A DNA stretch of 64,000 nt from Bradyrhizobium hereditatis (GCF_020329435.1 NZ_JAGKJK010000008.1:186001-250000); one strand, 5' to 3'. Shown: positions 16,706-28,861, counted from the first letter of the stretch. Notes: a model not told the origin generated them from the sequence alone. Translations and numbers: made by a program.

Positions 16706-17312
16706 AAATGCTTAGCTGGCTGCCGGACTGCTATTTCTTGGTGTATTTACCCGGATAAAATTTGGGGTTGGGGAGAGGCGGCCAAAGGCAGGCGTGTCAC
16801 AATTTCGGGCTTTCCGAATTTGCGGCAAACGCTGAATCCGCAGCCAGCATAGGCGTTTCCAGCGTTCTCCTTTTGCTTGACTTAGCTATCCACCGCTTAT
16901 AGAAGACGCCCACTTAACGACAGGCGGTGAGCAACGCCAGCGTCGGAACGGAACACCCATCAAATCCTTATTGGACTGGACGGGCACCAACCTCGACGAA
17001 TGCCGCTCAAACGCTGTCGATCATACTGCTAGGCAATGCCAGGACGATTTTAGTTCTCTTGAGCGCGTCCTCTTGAGAGTGAACTCGGATGCATGACCTC
17101 GATGGTGGGCCGGACGGCGAAAGCTGATCGGTCTTCGGTTGCGGTCCTCTGTGGCGTCGAAGCGCTTTCCGCTCAGCGATGGGTGGTTGGCGCGATTTCG
17201 TTTTGCGCGAATGTTTTTTATTCGCGCAGGGCGGGCCGAACGGAACGGCTAGTTCCGAGAAGAATTTGCGAGATCATCAAGGTTTCGCGCGAACTAAAGG
17301 GTGAAGGCTGAC
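16706..17312 (+). other. Long untranslated region upstream of the str operon
   Basis: About 600 bases without a supportable gene precede rpsL. No open frame on either strand looks like protein. The region should contain the promoter of the rpsL-rpsG-fusA-tuf transcript; the best candidate is listed separately. A long 5' leader with regulatory RNA structure is possible, but I could not identify a known element. Confidence 0.5.
16876..16903 (+). promoter_or_regulatory. Candidate sigma-70-type promoter for the str operon
   Basis: CTTGAC at 16876-16881 matches the alphaproteobacterial -35 consensus and TATAGA at 16898-16903 matches a -10, with a 16-base spacer. If used, it gives a leader of about 400 bases before rpsL. 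This rests on sequence match only. Confidence 0.4.
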
Positions 17313-17684
17313 ATGCCGACGATCAACCAGCTGATCGCAAATCCGCGCGTAGTGCAGAAGTCGCGCAAGAAGGTGCCGGCGCTGCAGCAGTCGCCGCAAA
17401 AGCGTGGCGTTTGCACGCGCGTCTACACCACGACCCCGAAGAAGCCGAACTCGGCGCTTCGTAAGGTCGCCAAGGTGCGCCTGACCAACGGCTTCGAGGT
17501 GATCGGCTACATCCCGGGTGAGGGTCATAACCTGCAGGAGCACTCGGTCGTCATGATCCGCGGCGGTCGCGTCAAGGACTTGCCCGGCGTGCGCTACCAC
17601 ATCCTCCGCGGCGTCCTCGATACCCAGGGCGTCAAGAACCGTAAGCAGCGTCGTTCGAAGTACGGCGCGAAGCGTCCGAAATAA
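17313..17684 (+). CDS. rpsL: 30S ribosomal protein S12
   Basis: The 123-residue decoding-centre protein begins MPTINQLIANPR. The streptomycin loops are wild type: TTPKKPNSAL keeps Lys43 and Lys44, and GGRVKDLPGVR keeps Lys88, so no classical streptomycin-resistance change is present. Asp89, the residue methylthiolated by RimO in other bacteria, is conserved. I chose ATG 17313 over an in-frame upstream start at 17301 because the family begins MPT. It is the first gene of the str operon. Confidence 0.98.
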   Translation: MPTINQLIANPRVVQKSRKKVPALQQSPQKRGVCTRVYTTTPKKPNSALRKVAKVRLTNGFEVIGYIPGEGHNLQEHSVVMIRGGRVKDLPGVRYHILRGVLDTQGVKNRKQRRSKYGAKRPK

Positions 17685-17699
17685 GCGGGAACCGACAAG

Positions 17700-18170
17700 A
17701 TGTCTCGTCGCCACTCTGCCGAAAAGCGTGAAGTCAACCCGGATCCGAAGTTCGGGAACATCGTCATTACGAAGTTCATGAACTCGATCATGTACGACGG
17801 CAAGAAGTCCGCTGCCGAAAACATCGTCTACGGCGCGCTCGCCATGATCGAGGCCAAGACCAAGCAGGGGCCGCTCACGGTGTTCGAGCAGGCGCTGGAA
17901 AACGTCATGCCGACCATCGAAGTGCGGTCGCGCCGCGTCGGTGGCGCCACCTACCAGGTGCCGGTCGAGGTTCGCTCGACCCGCCGTCAGGCGCTGGGCA
18001 TTCGCTGGATCATCACTGCAGCGCGCGAGCGCAACGAAAAGACGATGACGGAGCGGCTCTCGGCCGAGCTGCTCGACGCGTCGAACAACCGGGGGAACGC
18101 GGTCAAGAAGCGTGAAGACGTGCACCGGATGGCGGAAGCCAACCGTGCCTTCTCGCACTATCGCTGGTAA
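17700..18170 (+). CDS. rpsG: 30S ribosomal protein S7
   Basis: The 156-residue primary 16S rRNA-binding protein of the 30S head has the family start MSRRHSAEKREVNPDPKFG and the conserved VGGATYQVPVEVRSTRRQAL segment. It lies 15 bases after rpsL and 30 before fusA. In E. coli S7 represses translation of the str operon by binding the rpsL-rpsG spacer; the spacer here is too short for that structure, so regulation probably differs (inference). Confidence 0.98.
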   Translation: MSRRHSAEKREVNPDPKFGNIVITKFMNSIMYDGKKSAAENIVYGALAMIEAKTKQGPLTVFEQALENVMPTIEVRSRRVGGATYQVPVEVRSTRRQALGIRWIITAARERNEKTMTERLSAELLDASNNRGNAVKKREDVHRMAEANRAFSHYRW

Positions 18171-18200
18171 CGGCGAAAATCGGAATCAAGGGAACAGACC

Positions 18201-20273
<2,073 letters not shown>

Positions 20274-20313
20274 TTGTCGTTGGTTGCAAGCTAACGACTG
20301 AACGGAGAGTCAA

Positions 20314-21504
<1,191 letters not shown>

Positions 21505-21506
21505 AA

Positions 21507-21573
21507 GCGAACAGGGAATAGCGAGTAGCGAGTGGATCGGCTCCATTCGCTATTCGCTGCTCACCACTCGCCC
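21507..21573. repeat. Small palindromic repeat, tuf-rpsJ spacer
   Basis: The left half (GCGAACAGGGAATAGCGAG...) and right half (...TCACCACTCGCC) are imperfect inverted copies built from the units GAATAGCGA, GTAGCGA and GTGG. A related element lies between rpsM and rpsK at 34171. The AT-richer composition differs from the flanking genes. It has the form of a mobile palindromic unit (REP/MITE-like) carried at the junction of the str and S10 operons. Confidence 0.7.
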
Positions 21574-21599
21574 TACGCGACAAAGAAAGACAAACGGCA

Positions 21600-21908
21600 A
21601 TGAACGGCCAAAATATTCGCATCCGTCTCAAGGCGTTCGACCATCGTATCCTCGATACGTCGACCCGCGAGATCGTGAACACGGCGAAACGTACCGGTGC
21701 CCAGGTTCGCGGACCCATTCCGCTGCCCACCCGCATCGAGAAGTTCACCGTCAACCGTTCGCCGCACGTCGACAAGAAGAGCCGTGAACAATTCGAGATG
21801 CGCACCCACAAGCGCCTTCTCGACATTGTCGACCCGACCCCGCAGACCGTCGATGCGCTCATGAAGCTCGACCTGGCCGCCGGTGTCGATGTCGAGATCA
21901 AGCTCTAA
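21600..21908 (+). CDS. rpsJ: 30S ribosomal protein S10 / antitermination factor NusE
   Basis: The 102-residue protein begins [19 protein letters not shown], the standard S10 start. S10 belongs to the 30S head and, as NusE, joins NusB in antitermination complexes. It opens the S10 operon, separated from tuf by a palindromic repeat. Confidence 0.98.
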
Positions 21909-21957
21909 TTTTCAGATCGTCCGACGTTAGCGGACAGAAAGAACAGGAAGCACGCCG

Positions 21958-22677
21958 ATGCGCTCCGGAGTGATCGCACAAAAGGTCGGGATGACGCGGG
22001 TCTTTACGGAGACCGGCGAACATATCCCCGTGACCGTGCTGAAGCTGGGCAACTGCCAGGTGCTGGGCCACCGCACGAAAGAGAAGAACGGTTACGTCGC
22101 GCTGCAGCTCGGTGCCGGTACCCGCAAGACCGTCTATATGCCGAAGGCTGAACGCGGCCAGTTCGCGGTCGCTAAGGTCGAGCCGAAGCGGAAGGTCACC
22201 GAGTTTCGCGTGTCGGAAGACGCGCTGATTCCGGTCGGCGCCGAGATTCAGGCGGACCATTTCGTCGTCGGCCAGTTCGTCGACGTCACCGGCACCTCGG
22301 TCGGTAAGGGCTTTGCCGGCGGCATGAAGCGCTGGAATTTCGGCGGTCTGCGCGCCACCCACGGTGTCTCGATCTCGCACCGTTCGATCGGTTCGACCGG
22401 CGGACGCCAGGATCCCGGCAAGACCTTCAAGAACAAGAAGATGCCCGGTCACATGGGCGTCGACCGCATCACCACGCTGAACCTGCGCGTGGTGCAGACC
22501 GACGTCGAGCGCGGCCTGATCCTCGTCGAAGGCGCCGTTCCCGGCTCCAAGGGCGGCTGGATCGCGGTGCGCGACGCCATCAAGAAGCCGTTGCCGAAGG
22601 ATGCTCCGAAGCCCGGCAAGTTCAAGGTCGCCGGCGGCGAGCAGGCTCAGGCTCCGGCCGAGCAGGAGGGCGCGTGA
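21958..22677 (+). CDS. rplC: 50S ribosomal protein L3
   Basis: The 239-residue protein reaches the peptidyl-transferase centre. It shows the family start MRSGVIAQKVGMTRVF and the central loop FGGLRATHGVSISHRSIGST with GGRQDPGKTFKNKKMPG. It has a short Ala/Gln/Glu-rich tail longer than in E. coli, common in alphaproteobacteria. The rplD ribosome binding site AGGAGG (22664-22669) lies inside its last codons. Confidence 0.98.
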   Translation: MRSGVIAQKVGMTRVFTETGEHIPVTVLKLGNCQVLGHRTKEKNGYVALQLGAGTRKTVYMPKAERGQFAVAKVEPKRKVTEFRVSEDALIPVGAEIQADHFVVGQFVDVTGTSVGKGFAGGMKRWNFGGLRATHGVSISHRSIGSTGGRQDPGKTFKNKKMPGHMGVDRITTLNLRVVQTDVERGLILVEGAVPGSKGGWIAVRDAIKKPLPKDAPKPGKFKVAGGEQAQAPAEQEGA

Positions 22678-22678
22678 G

Positions 22679-23299
22679 ATGGAACTGAAAGTCACGACCC
22701 TTGAAGGCAAGGAAGCCGGATCGGTCCAGCTCTCGGACGCGATTTTCGGTCTCGAGCCGCGCGCCGACATCATCCAGCGTTGCGTGCAATGGCAGCTCAA
22801 CAAGCGCCAGGCCGGTACGCACAAGGCCAAGGGCCGCGCCGAAATCTGGCGCACCGGCAAGAAGATGTACAAGCAGAAGGGCACCGGCGGAGCCCGTCAC
22901 GGTTCGGCTCGCGTGCCGCAGTTCCGCGGTGGTGGCCGCGCGTTCGGCCCCGTTGTTCGCTCTCACGCGACCGACCTGCCGAAGAAGGTGCGCGCGCTGG
23001 CGCTCAAGCATGCTCTGTCGGCGAAGGCCAAGGACGGCGGGCTGATCGTGATCGACAGCGCAGAGGTCAAGGAAGCCAAGACCAAGGCGCTGGTCGGCCA
23101 CTTCTCAGGTCTCGGCCTGACCAATGCGCTGATCATCGATGGCGCTGAGCTGAACGCCGGTTTCGCGACCGCGGCCCGCAACATTCCGAATATCGACGTG
23201 CTGCCGATCCAGGGCATCAACGTCTACGACATTCTGCGTCGTCAGAAGCTGGTGCTGACGAAGGCGGCAGTCGATGCGCTGGAGGCGCGCTTCAAATGA
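22679..23299 (+). CDS. rplD: 50S ribosomal protein L4
   Basis: This 206-residue protein lines the exit tunnel. The start MELKVTTLEGKEAGSVQLSD at 22679 is set by AGGAGG upstream and lies 1 base after the rplC stop. The tunnel loop RQAGTHKAKGRAEI and KQKGTGGARHGSARVPQFRG are conserved. In E. coli L4 represses the S10 operon; no matching leader could be recognised here. The stop overlaps the rplW start (ATGA). Confidence 0.97.
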   Translation: MELKVTTLEGKEAGSVQLSDAIFGLEPRADIIQRCVQWQLNKRQAGTHKAKGRAEIWRTGKKMYKQKGTGGARHGSARVPQFRGGGRAFGPVVRSHATDLPKKVRALALKHALSAKAKDGGLIVIDSAEVKEAKTKALVGHFSGLGLTNALIIDGAELNAGFATAARNIPNIDVLPIQGINVYDILRRQKLVLTKAAVDALEARFK

Positions 23300-23595
23300 A
23301 GAATATCGATCCGCGCCATTACGACGTGATCGTCGCACCCGTCATCACCGAAAAGGCGACGGTTGCGTCCGAGCACAACAAGGTCGTGTTCAAGGTCGCC
23401 AACAAGGCGACCAAGCCGCAAATCAAGGAAGCCGTCGAGAAGCTGTTCGACGTCAAGGTGAAGAGCGTGAACACGTTGGTCCGCAAGGGCAAGACCAAGG
23501 TGTTCCGCGGCAATTTCGGTTCGCAGTCGGACGTGAAGCGGGCGGTTGTGACCCTCGAAGAGGGCCACCGCATCGACGTCACCACCGGACTATAA
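23296..23595 (+). CDS. rplW: 50S ribosomal protein L23
   Basis: The 99-residue protein sits at the exit of the tunnel and docks trigger factor and SRP. It shows the conserved YDVIVAPVITEKATV start and the VNTLVRKGKTKVFRG segment. The 4-base ATGA overlap with rplD indicates translational coupling. Confidence 0.97.
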   Translation: MKNIDPRHYDVIVAPVITEKATVASEHNKVVFKVANKATKPQIKEAVEKLFDVKVKSVNTLVRKGKTKVFRGNFGSQSDVKRAVVTLEEGHRIDVTTGL

Positions 23596-23608
23596 GGCGA
23601 CTTAAGCG

Positions 23609-24442
23609 ATGGCATTGAAAACATATAATCCGACGACGCCAGGCCAGCGCCAGCTGGTGATGGTCGACCGTTCGGCCCTCTACAAGGGCAAGCCGGTGAA
23701 GGCGCTGACCGAGGGCAAGCTCGGCAATGGCGGCCGCAACAACACCGGCCGCATCACCGTGCGCTTCCGCGGCGGCGGCCATAAGAAGGCTTACCGCCTG
23801 GTCGACTTCAAGCGGAACAAGGTCGACGTGCCCGCCATCGTCGAGCGGCTGGAATACGATCCGAACCGCACCGCGTTCATTGCGCTGATCAAGTATCAGG
23901 ACGGCGAGCAGGCCTACATCCTGGCGCCGCAGCGGCTCGCTGCGGGCGATACGGTCGTCGCCGGCAACCATGTCGACGTGAAGCCCGGCAATGTCATGCC
24001 GCTCGGCAACATGCCGGTCGGCACCATCGTCCACAACATCGAGATGAAGATCGGTAAGGGCGGCCAGATCGCGCGTTCGGCCGGCACCTACGCTCAGATC
24101 GTCGGCCGCGACCAGGAGTACGTCATTCTGCGCCTGAACTCGGGCGAGCAGCGCCTGGTGCACGGCCGTTGCCGCGGCACCATCGGTGCGGTGTCGAACC
24201 CCGACCACATGAACATCTCGATCGGCAAGGCCGGCCGCACCCGCTGGATGGGCTGGCGCCCGCATAACCGCGGCGTCGTCATGAACCCGATCGATCACCC
24301 GCATGGCGGCGGCGAAGGCCGCACCTCGGGCGGCCGCCACCCGGTCACCCCGTGGGGCAAGCCGACCAAGGGCAAGAAGACCCGGTCGAACAAGTCGACC
24401 AACCGATTCATCCTCCTAAGCCGCCACAAGCGGAAGAAGTAA
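23609..24442 (+). CDS. rplB: 50S ribosomal protein L2
   Basis: The 277-residue core protein is needed for subunit joining and peptidyl transfer. MALKTYNPTTPGQRQLV is the family start. The C-terminal MNPIDHPHGGGEGRTSGGRH holds the conserved histidine of the catalytic-centre loop. It lies 13 bases after rplW. Confidence 0.98.
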   Translation: MALKTYNPTTPGQRQLVMVDRSALYKGKPVKALTEGKLGNGGRNNTGRITVRFRGGGHKKAYRLVDFKRNKVDVPAIVERLEYDPNRTAFIALIKYQDGEQAYILAPQRLAAGDTVVAGNHVDVKPGNVMPLGNMPVGTIVHNIEMKIGKGGQIARSAGTYAQIVGRDQEYVILRLNSGEQRLVHGRCRGTIGAVSNPDHMNISIGKAGRTRWMGWRPHNRGVVMNPIDHPHGGGEGRTSGGRHPVTPWGKPTKGKKTRSNKSTNRFILLSRHKRKK

Positions 24443-24454
24443 GGAACGCCGGAC

Positions 24455-24733
24455 ATGGTTCGTTCAGTCTGGAAAGGCCCGTTCGTCGAAGCCTCTCTGC
24501 TCAAGAAGGCAGATGCTGCGCGCGCGTCCGGCCGTCACGACGTCATCAAGATCTGGAGCCGCCGCTCGACCATCCTGCCGCAGTTCGTCGGCCTGACGTT
24601 CGGCGTCTACAACGGCCAGAAGCACGTGCCGGTCTCGGTCAACGAGGAAATGGTGGGTCACAAGTTCGGCGAGTTCTCGCCGACCCGCACCTTCCATGGC
24701 CACTCTGGCGACAAGAAAGCCAAGAAGGCTTGA
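24455..24733 (+). CDS. rpsS: 30S ribosomal protein S19
   Basis: The 92-residue head protein begins MVRSVWKGPFVEASLLKKA and has the conserved RRSTILPQFVGLTFGVYNG and FSPTRTFHGH segments. It contacts S13 and the A-site finger. The spacing to rplB is 12 bases. Confidence 0.98.
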   Translation: MVRSVWKGPFVEASLLKKADAARASGRHDVIKIWSRRSTILPQFVGLTFGVYNGQKHVPVSVNEEMVGHKFGEFSPTRTFHGHSGDKKAKKA

Positions 24734-24743
24734 GGAATAGACG

Positions 24744-25130
24744 ATGAGCAAACCAAAGCGCGAACGTAGCCTCGCGGACAACGAGGCCAAGGCAGTCGCC
24801 CGGATGCTGCGCGTCAGCCCGCAGAAGCTCAATCTGGTCGCGCAGCTGATCCGCGGCCGGAAGGCGTCGGCAGCGCTCGCCGACCTGCAGTTCTCGCGCA
24901 AGCGGATCGCGGTCGACGTCAAGAAGTGCCTGGAATCGGCGATCGCGAATGCCGAGAACAACCATGACCTCGAGGTCGACGATCTCGTCGTTGCCGAGGC
25001 CCATGTTGGCAACGGCATCGTCATGAAGCGTTTTTCGCCGCGCGGCCGTGGCCGCTCGGGCCGTATCTATAAACCGTTCTCGCACCTGACCATCGTGGTT
25101 CGTCAGGTCGAGGCCGAGGCTGGCGCTTAA
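24744..25130 (+). CDS. rplV: 50S ribosomal protein L22
   Basis: The 128-residue protein has a beta-hairpin reaching into the exit tunnel (RFSPRGRGRSGRIYKPFSHL region), the macrolide-resistance site in other bacteria. No deletion or duplication of the hairpin is seen. It lies 10 bases after rpsS. Confidence 0.97.
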   Translation: MSKPKRERSLADNEAKAVARMLRVSPQKLNLVAQLIRGRKASAALADLQFSRKRIAVDVKKCLESAIANAENNHDLEVDDLVVAEAHVGNGIVMKRFSPRGRGRSGRIYKPFSHLTIVVRQVEAEAGA

Positions 25131-25150
25131 AGAGGGCGCAGGAGAAAACG

Positions 25151-25858
25151 ATGGGTCAAAAGATCAATCCAATCGGGCTGCGTCTCGGCATCAACCGCAC
25201 CTGGGATTCGCGCTGGTTCGCCGGCAAGAGCGAATACGGCAAGCTCTTGCATGAGGACGTCAAGATCCGCGAGATCCTGCACAAGGAGCTCAAGCAGGCG
25301 GCGGTGGCCCGCATCGTGATCGAGCGTCCGCACAAGAAGTGCCGTGTGACGATCCATTCGGCGCGTCCCGGTGTCGTGATCGGCAAGAAGGGCGCAGATA
25401 TCGACAAGCTGCGCAAGCGCGTTGCCGACATCACGGCTTCCGACGTCGTCATCAACATCGTCGAAATCCGCAAGCCCGAGCTCGACGCCACGCTGGTCGC
25501 TGAATCGATCGCCCAGCAGCTCGAGCGCCGTGTTGCCTTCCGCCGCGCCATGAAGCGGGCGGTGCAGTCGGCAATGCGTCTCGGCGCCGAAGGCATCCGC
25601 ATCAACTGCTCGGGCCGCCTCGGCGGCGCGGAAATCGCGCGCATGGAATGGTACCGCGAAGGCCGCGTACCGCTGCACACGCTGCGCGCCGACGTCGACT
25701 ACGGCGTGGCGACGGCGTTCACGACGTTCGGCACCTGCGGCGTCAAGGTCTGGATCTTCAAGGGCGAAATCCTCGAGCACGATCCGATGGCCCAGGACAA
25801 GAAGATGGCCGAGGGCGAGGGTGGTTCGCGTCCGCGCCGCGACGCTGCCGCAGCGTGA
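25151..25858 (+). CDS. rpsC: 30S ribosomal protein S3
   Basis: The 235-residue protein lines the mRNA entry channel. MGQKINPIGLRLGINRTWDS is the alphaproteobacterial start. The KH domain carries the GKKG loop (VVIGKKGADIDKLRKRV). Its tail ends in a basic, alanine-rich run. It follows rplV by 20 bases. Confidence 0.98.
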   Translation: MGQKINPIGLRLGINRTWDSRWFAGKSEYGKLLHEDVKIREILHKELKQAAVARIVIERPHKKCRVTIHSARPGVVIGKKGADIDKLRKRVADITASDVVINIVEIRKPELDATLVAESIAQQLERRVAFRRAMKRAVQSAMRLGAEGIRINCSGRLGGAEIARMEWYREGRVPLHTLRADVDYGVATAFTTFGTCGVKVWIFKGEILEHDPMAQDKKMAEGEGGSRPRRDAAAA

Positions 25859-25889
25859 GAAATTAGAGAAGGTTTGAGGGCTTAAAGCC

Positions 25890-26303
25890 ATGATGCAACC
25901 AAAGAAAACGAAGTTCCGGAAGGCGCATAAGGGCCGTATCCACGGCGTTGCGTCTTCAGGTGCGACGTTGTCGTTCGGTCAGTTCGGCCTGAAGGCGATG
26001 GCGCCCGAGCGCGTCACCGCCCGCCAGATCGAAGCCGCGCGCCGCGCGCTGACCCGTCACATGAAGCGCGCCGGCCGCGTCTGGATCCGCGTATTCCCTG
26101 ACGTGCCGGTGTCGAAGAAGCCCGCCGAAGTCCGCATGGGCTCGGGCAAGGGCACGCCGGAACTGTGGGTGGCGCGGGTCAAGCCCGGCCGTGTGATTTT
26201 CGAGATCGACGGCGTCAACGTGCAGACCGCGAGAGAAGCGCTTACGCTCGCCGCCGCCAAGCTGCCGATCAAGACGCGCTTCGTCGCGCGCATTGCGGAG
26301 TAA
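25890..26303 (+). CDS. rplP: 50S ribosomal protein L16
   Basis: The 137-residue protein is located near the A-site tRNA elbow. MMQPKKTKFRKAHKGRIHG is the alphaproteobacterial L16 start; either of two adjacent ATG codons (25890 or 25893) could be used. VRMGSGKGTPELWVARVKPG is conserved. It is followed at once by rpmC. Confidence 0.97.
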   Translation: MMQPKKTKFRKAHKGRIHGVASSGATLSFGQFGLKAMAPERVTARQIEAARRALTRHMKRAGRVWIRVFPDVPVSKKPAEVRMGSGKGTPELWVARVKPGRVIFEIDGVNVQTAREALTLAAAKLPIKTRFVARIAE

Positions 26304-26308
26304 TTGTC

Positions 26309-26515
26309 ATGGCCCCGATGAAAGTGGAAGACATCCGCGCGATGAGCGACGACCAGAGGGAGGAGGCCGTCCTCAATCTGAAGAAGGAACGTTTCAACTT
26401 GCGTTTCCAGCGCGCCACCGGGCAGCTGGAGAACACCTCGCGTCTGCGCGAAACGCGCCGCGACATTGCCCGCATCAAGACCATCGCCGCGCAGCTTCGC
26501 GCGAAGAAGAAGTAA
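26309..26515 (+). CDS. rpmC: 50S ribosomal protein L29
   Basis: This 68-residue helical-hairpin protein lies near the tunnel exit. The start ATG 26309 gives MAPMKVEDIRAMSDDQREEA; an ATG three codons on (26318) is an alternative. LKKERFNLRFQRATGQLENT is the L29 signature region. It lies 5 bases after rplP. Confidence 0.96.
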   Translation: MAPMKVEDIRAMSDDQREEAVLNLKKERFNLRFQRATGQLENTSRLRETRRDIARIKTIAAQLRAKKK

Positions 26516-26525
26516 GGGGCCGCCT

Positions 26526-26774
26526 ATGCCGAAACGTACCCTCCAGGGCGTGGTCGTGAGCGACAAGCAAGCCAAGACGGTGGTGGTGCGCGTCGATCGC
26601 CGCTTCACCCATCCGATCTACAAGAAGACGATCCGCCGTTCCAAGAACTACCACGCGCACGACGAGAACAACGAGTTCAAGCCGGGCGACGTGGTGTGGA
26701 TCGAGGAAAGCAAGCCGATCTCGAAGTTGAAGCGCTGGACCGTGGTCCGGGGCGAGCAGAAGAAAACCGCCTGA
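26526..26774 (+). CDS. rpsQ: 30S ribosomal protein S17
   Basis: The 82-residue OB-fold protein binds 16S rRNA early in assembly. It begins MPKRTLQGVVVSDKQAKT, and IEESKPISKLKRW is the family motif. The ATG is 10 bases past rpmC. It is the last gene of the S10 group; rplN follows after 75 bases. Confidence 0.96.
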   Translation: MPKRTLQGVVVSDKQAKTVVVRVDRRFTHPIYKKTIRRSKNYHAHDENNEFKPGDVVWIEESKPISKLKRWTVVRGEQKKTA

Positions 26775-26849
26775 TAACTTCGGCTCAGTCGAAGTAATTC
26801 AGGAAAATTTTGAGCGCGATAGAGCGCAGAAAGAGGACGAGGTGCATCA

Positions 26850-27218
26850 ATGATTCAGATGCAGACCAACCTCGACGTGGCCGACAATTCCGGCGCACGC
26901 CGTGTCATGTGCATCAAGGTGCTGGGGGGCTCCAAGCGCCGCTATGCCACCGTGGGCGACGTTATCGTCGTGTCGATCAAGGAAGCGATCCCGCGCGGCA
27001 AGGTGAAGAAGGGCGACGTGATGAAGGCCGTCGTGGTTCGGGTCCGCAAGGATATCCGCCGCGCCGACGGCTCGGTCATCCGCTTCGATCGCAACGCCGC
27101 CGTCTTGATCAACAACCAGTCGGAGCCGGTCGGCACGCGTATCTTCGGGCCCGTGCCGCGCGAGCTGCGCGCCAAGAACCACATGAAGATCATCTCGCTT
27201 GCGCCGGAGGTGCTGTGA
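26850..27218 (+). CDS. rplN: 50S ribosomal protein L14
   Basis: The 122-residue protein sits at the subunit interface and is the RsfS target in ribosome silencing. It begins [20 protein letters not shown] and contains [19 protein letters not shown]. It is the first spc-operon gene. Its TGA overlaps the rplX ATG by one base. Confidence 0.98.
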
Positions 27219-27532
27219 TGGCTGCCAAGATCCGCAAGGGTGACAAGGTGATGGTGCTGACCGGCCGCGATAAGGGCCGGACCGGCGAAGTGTATGAGGT
27301 CCGCCCTGCCGACAACACGGCGCTGGTGCGCGGCATCAACATGGTGAAGCGTCACCAGAAGCAGACCCAGAATCAGGAAGGCGGCATCATCTCCAAGGAG
27401 TCGCCGATCCACCTGTCCAACATCGCCTATGTCGGCAAGGACGGAAAGCCGACCCGCGTGGGCTTCAAAATTCAGGCTGATGGCAAGAAGGTACGCATTG
27501 CCAAGAGCTCGGGAGCAGAGATCGATGGCTGA
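27218..27532 (+). CDS. rplX: 50S ribosomal protein L24
   Basis: The 104-residue assembly initiator has a KOW motif (IRKGDKVMVLTGRDKGRTGEV). The start at 27218 overlaps the rplN stop, so coupling is likely. The reading frame also overlaps rplE by 8 bases. Confidence 0.97.
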   Translation: MAAKIRKGDKVMVLTGRDKGRTGEVYEVRPADNTALVRGINMVKRHQKQTQNQEGGIISKESPIHLSNIAYVGKDGKPTRVGFKIQADGKKVRIAKSSGAEIDG

Positions 27533-28082
27533 TACCGCTTACGTGCCGCGCCTGCGCGCGGAGTATGACCGGACCATTCGTGGCCAGCTGACTGAGAAGT
27601 TCGGCTATGCCAACGTCATGCAGGTGCCGCGGCTGGACAAGGTCGTGCTCAACATGGGCGTCGGCGATTCCGTCAATGACCGCAAGAAGGCCGAAACCGC
27701 GGCTGCCGAATTGACGCTGATCGCCGGTCAGAAGGCGGTCGTGACCTATTCGCGGATCGCGATCTCGACCTTCAAGCTGCGCGAGAACCAGCCGATCGGC
27801 TGTAAGGTCACGCTGCGCAAGGCGCGGATGTACGAGTTCATCGATCGCCTGGTGAACGTGGCGCTGCCGCGCGTGCGCGACTTCCGTGGCCTCAACCCGA
27901 AGAGCTTCGACGGCCGCGGCAACTATTCGCTCGGCATCAAGGAGCACATCATTTTCCCCGAAATCGATTTCGATAAGGTTTCGGAAGCCCGCGGCATGGA
28001 CATCACGGTCTGTACCACGGCCAAGACCGACGACGAGGCGCGCGCCTTGTTGACCGCTTTCAATTTCCCGTTCCGGCAGTGA
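27525..28082 (+). CDS. rplE: 50S ribosomal protein L5
   Basis: The 185-residue 5S rRNA-binding protein begins MADTAYVPRLRAEYDRTI. I chose ATG 27525 because the open frame further upstream lies inside rplX. KVVLNMGVGDSVNDRKKAE and GNYSLGIKEHIIFPEI are conserved. The 8-base overlap with rplX suggests coupled translation. Confidence 0.97.
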   Translation: MADTAYVPRLRAEYDRTIRGQLTEKFGYANVMQVPRLDKVVLNMGVGDSVNDRKKAETAAAELTLIAGQKAVVTYSRIAISTFKLRENQPIGCKVTLRKARMYEFIDRLVNVALPRVRDFRGLNPKSFDGRGNYSLGIKEHIIFPEIDFDKVSEARGMDITVCTTAKTDDEARALLTAFNFPFRQ

Positions 28083-28126
28083 GACGCCCTTAAAGCCTCT
28101 CAAACGCGGAAACCCAGGAGCCAAGC

Positions 28127-28432
28127 ATGGCAAAGAAGAGTTCGATCGAGAAGAACAACCGGCGCAAGCGGATGGCCAAGAACGCCGCGCCTGCGCGCGC
28201 GAAGCTGAAGGCGATCATCGCCGACAAGACCAAGCCGATGGAAGAGCGGTTTGCGGCGACGCTGAAGCTCGCCCAGATGCCGCGCAATTCGTCGCCGACG
28301 CGCATCCGCAACCGCTGCGAACTGACCGGTCGTCCGCGCTCGAACTACCGCAAGAACAAGCTTTCCCGCATCGCGCTGCGTGAGCTCGGCTCCAAGGGCC
28401 TGGTTCCCGGGCTCGTCAAGTCGAGCTGGTAA
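28127..28432 (+). CDS. rpsN: 30S ribosomal protein S14
   Basis: The 101-residue S14 is the long form without zinc-binding cysteines (RNRCELTGRPRSNYRKNKLSR keeps one Cys only). MAKKSSIEKNNRRKRMAKN is the family start. CCAGGAG precedes the ATG. It is conserved in spc order between rplE and rpsH. Confidence 0.97.
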   Translation: MAKKSSIEKNNRRKRMAKNAAPARAKLKAIIADKTKPMEERFAATLKLAQMPRNSSPTRIRNRCELTGRPRSNYRKNKLSRIALRELGSKGLVPGLVKSSW

Positions 28433-28446
28433 GGAGGGTCGTCAGG

Positions 28447-28845
28447 ATGTCAACGCACGATCCGATTTCCGATCTCATCACCCGCATTCGCAACGCGCAG
28501 ATGCGTTCGAAGTCCAAGGTCACGAGCCCGGGCTCGAAGATGCGCGCCAGCGTGCTCGATGTGCTGAAGGCGGAGGGCTATATTCGCGGCTATGCCAGCG
28601 TCGAGCACGCCTCGGGCCGTAGCGAGCTCGAGATCGAGCTGAAATATTTCGATGGCGAGCCGGTCATCCGCGAGATCGAGCGGGTGTCCAAGCCGGGCCG
28701 CCGGGTTTACGCCTCGGTGAAGAACCTGCCGCGCGTGAACAACGGTCTCGGCATTTCGGTGTTGTCGACGCCGAAGGGAATCATGGCTGACCACGACGCG
28801 CGTGACGCGAATGTGGGCGGCGAAGTTCTCTTCACGGTGTTCTGA
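28447..28845 (+). CDS. rpsH: 30S ribosomal protein S8
   Basis: The 132-residue protein binds the central domain of 16S rRNA and in E. coli represses the spc operon at rplE. It begins MSTHDPISDLITRIRNAQ and ends with the family segment VNNGLGISVLSTPKGIMAD. It has AAGGAGG upstream, 14 bases after rpsN. Confidence 0.97.
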   Translation: MSTHDPISDLITRIRNAQMRSKSKVTSPGSKMRASVLDVLKAEGYIRGYASVEHASGRSELEIELKYFDGEPVIREIERVSKPGRRVYASVKNLPRVNNGLGISVLSTPKGIMADHDARDANVGGEVLFTVF

Positions 28846-28861
28846 GGAAGGATTTTTAGCC

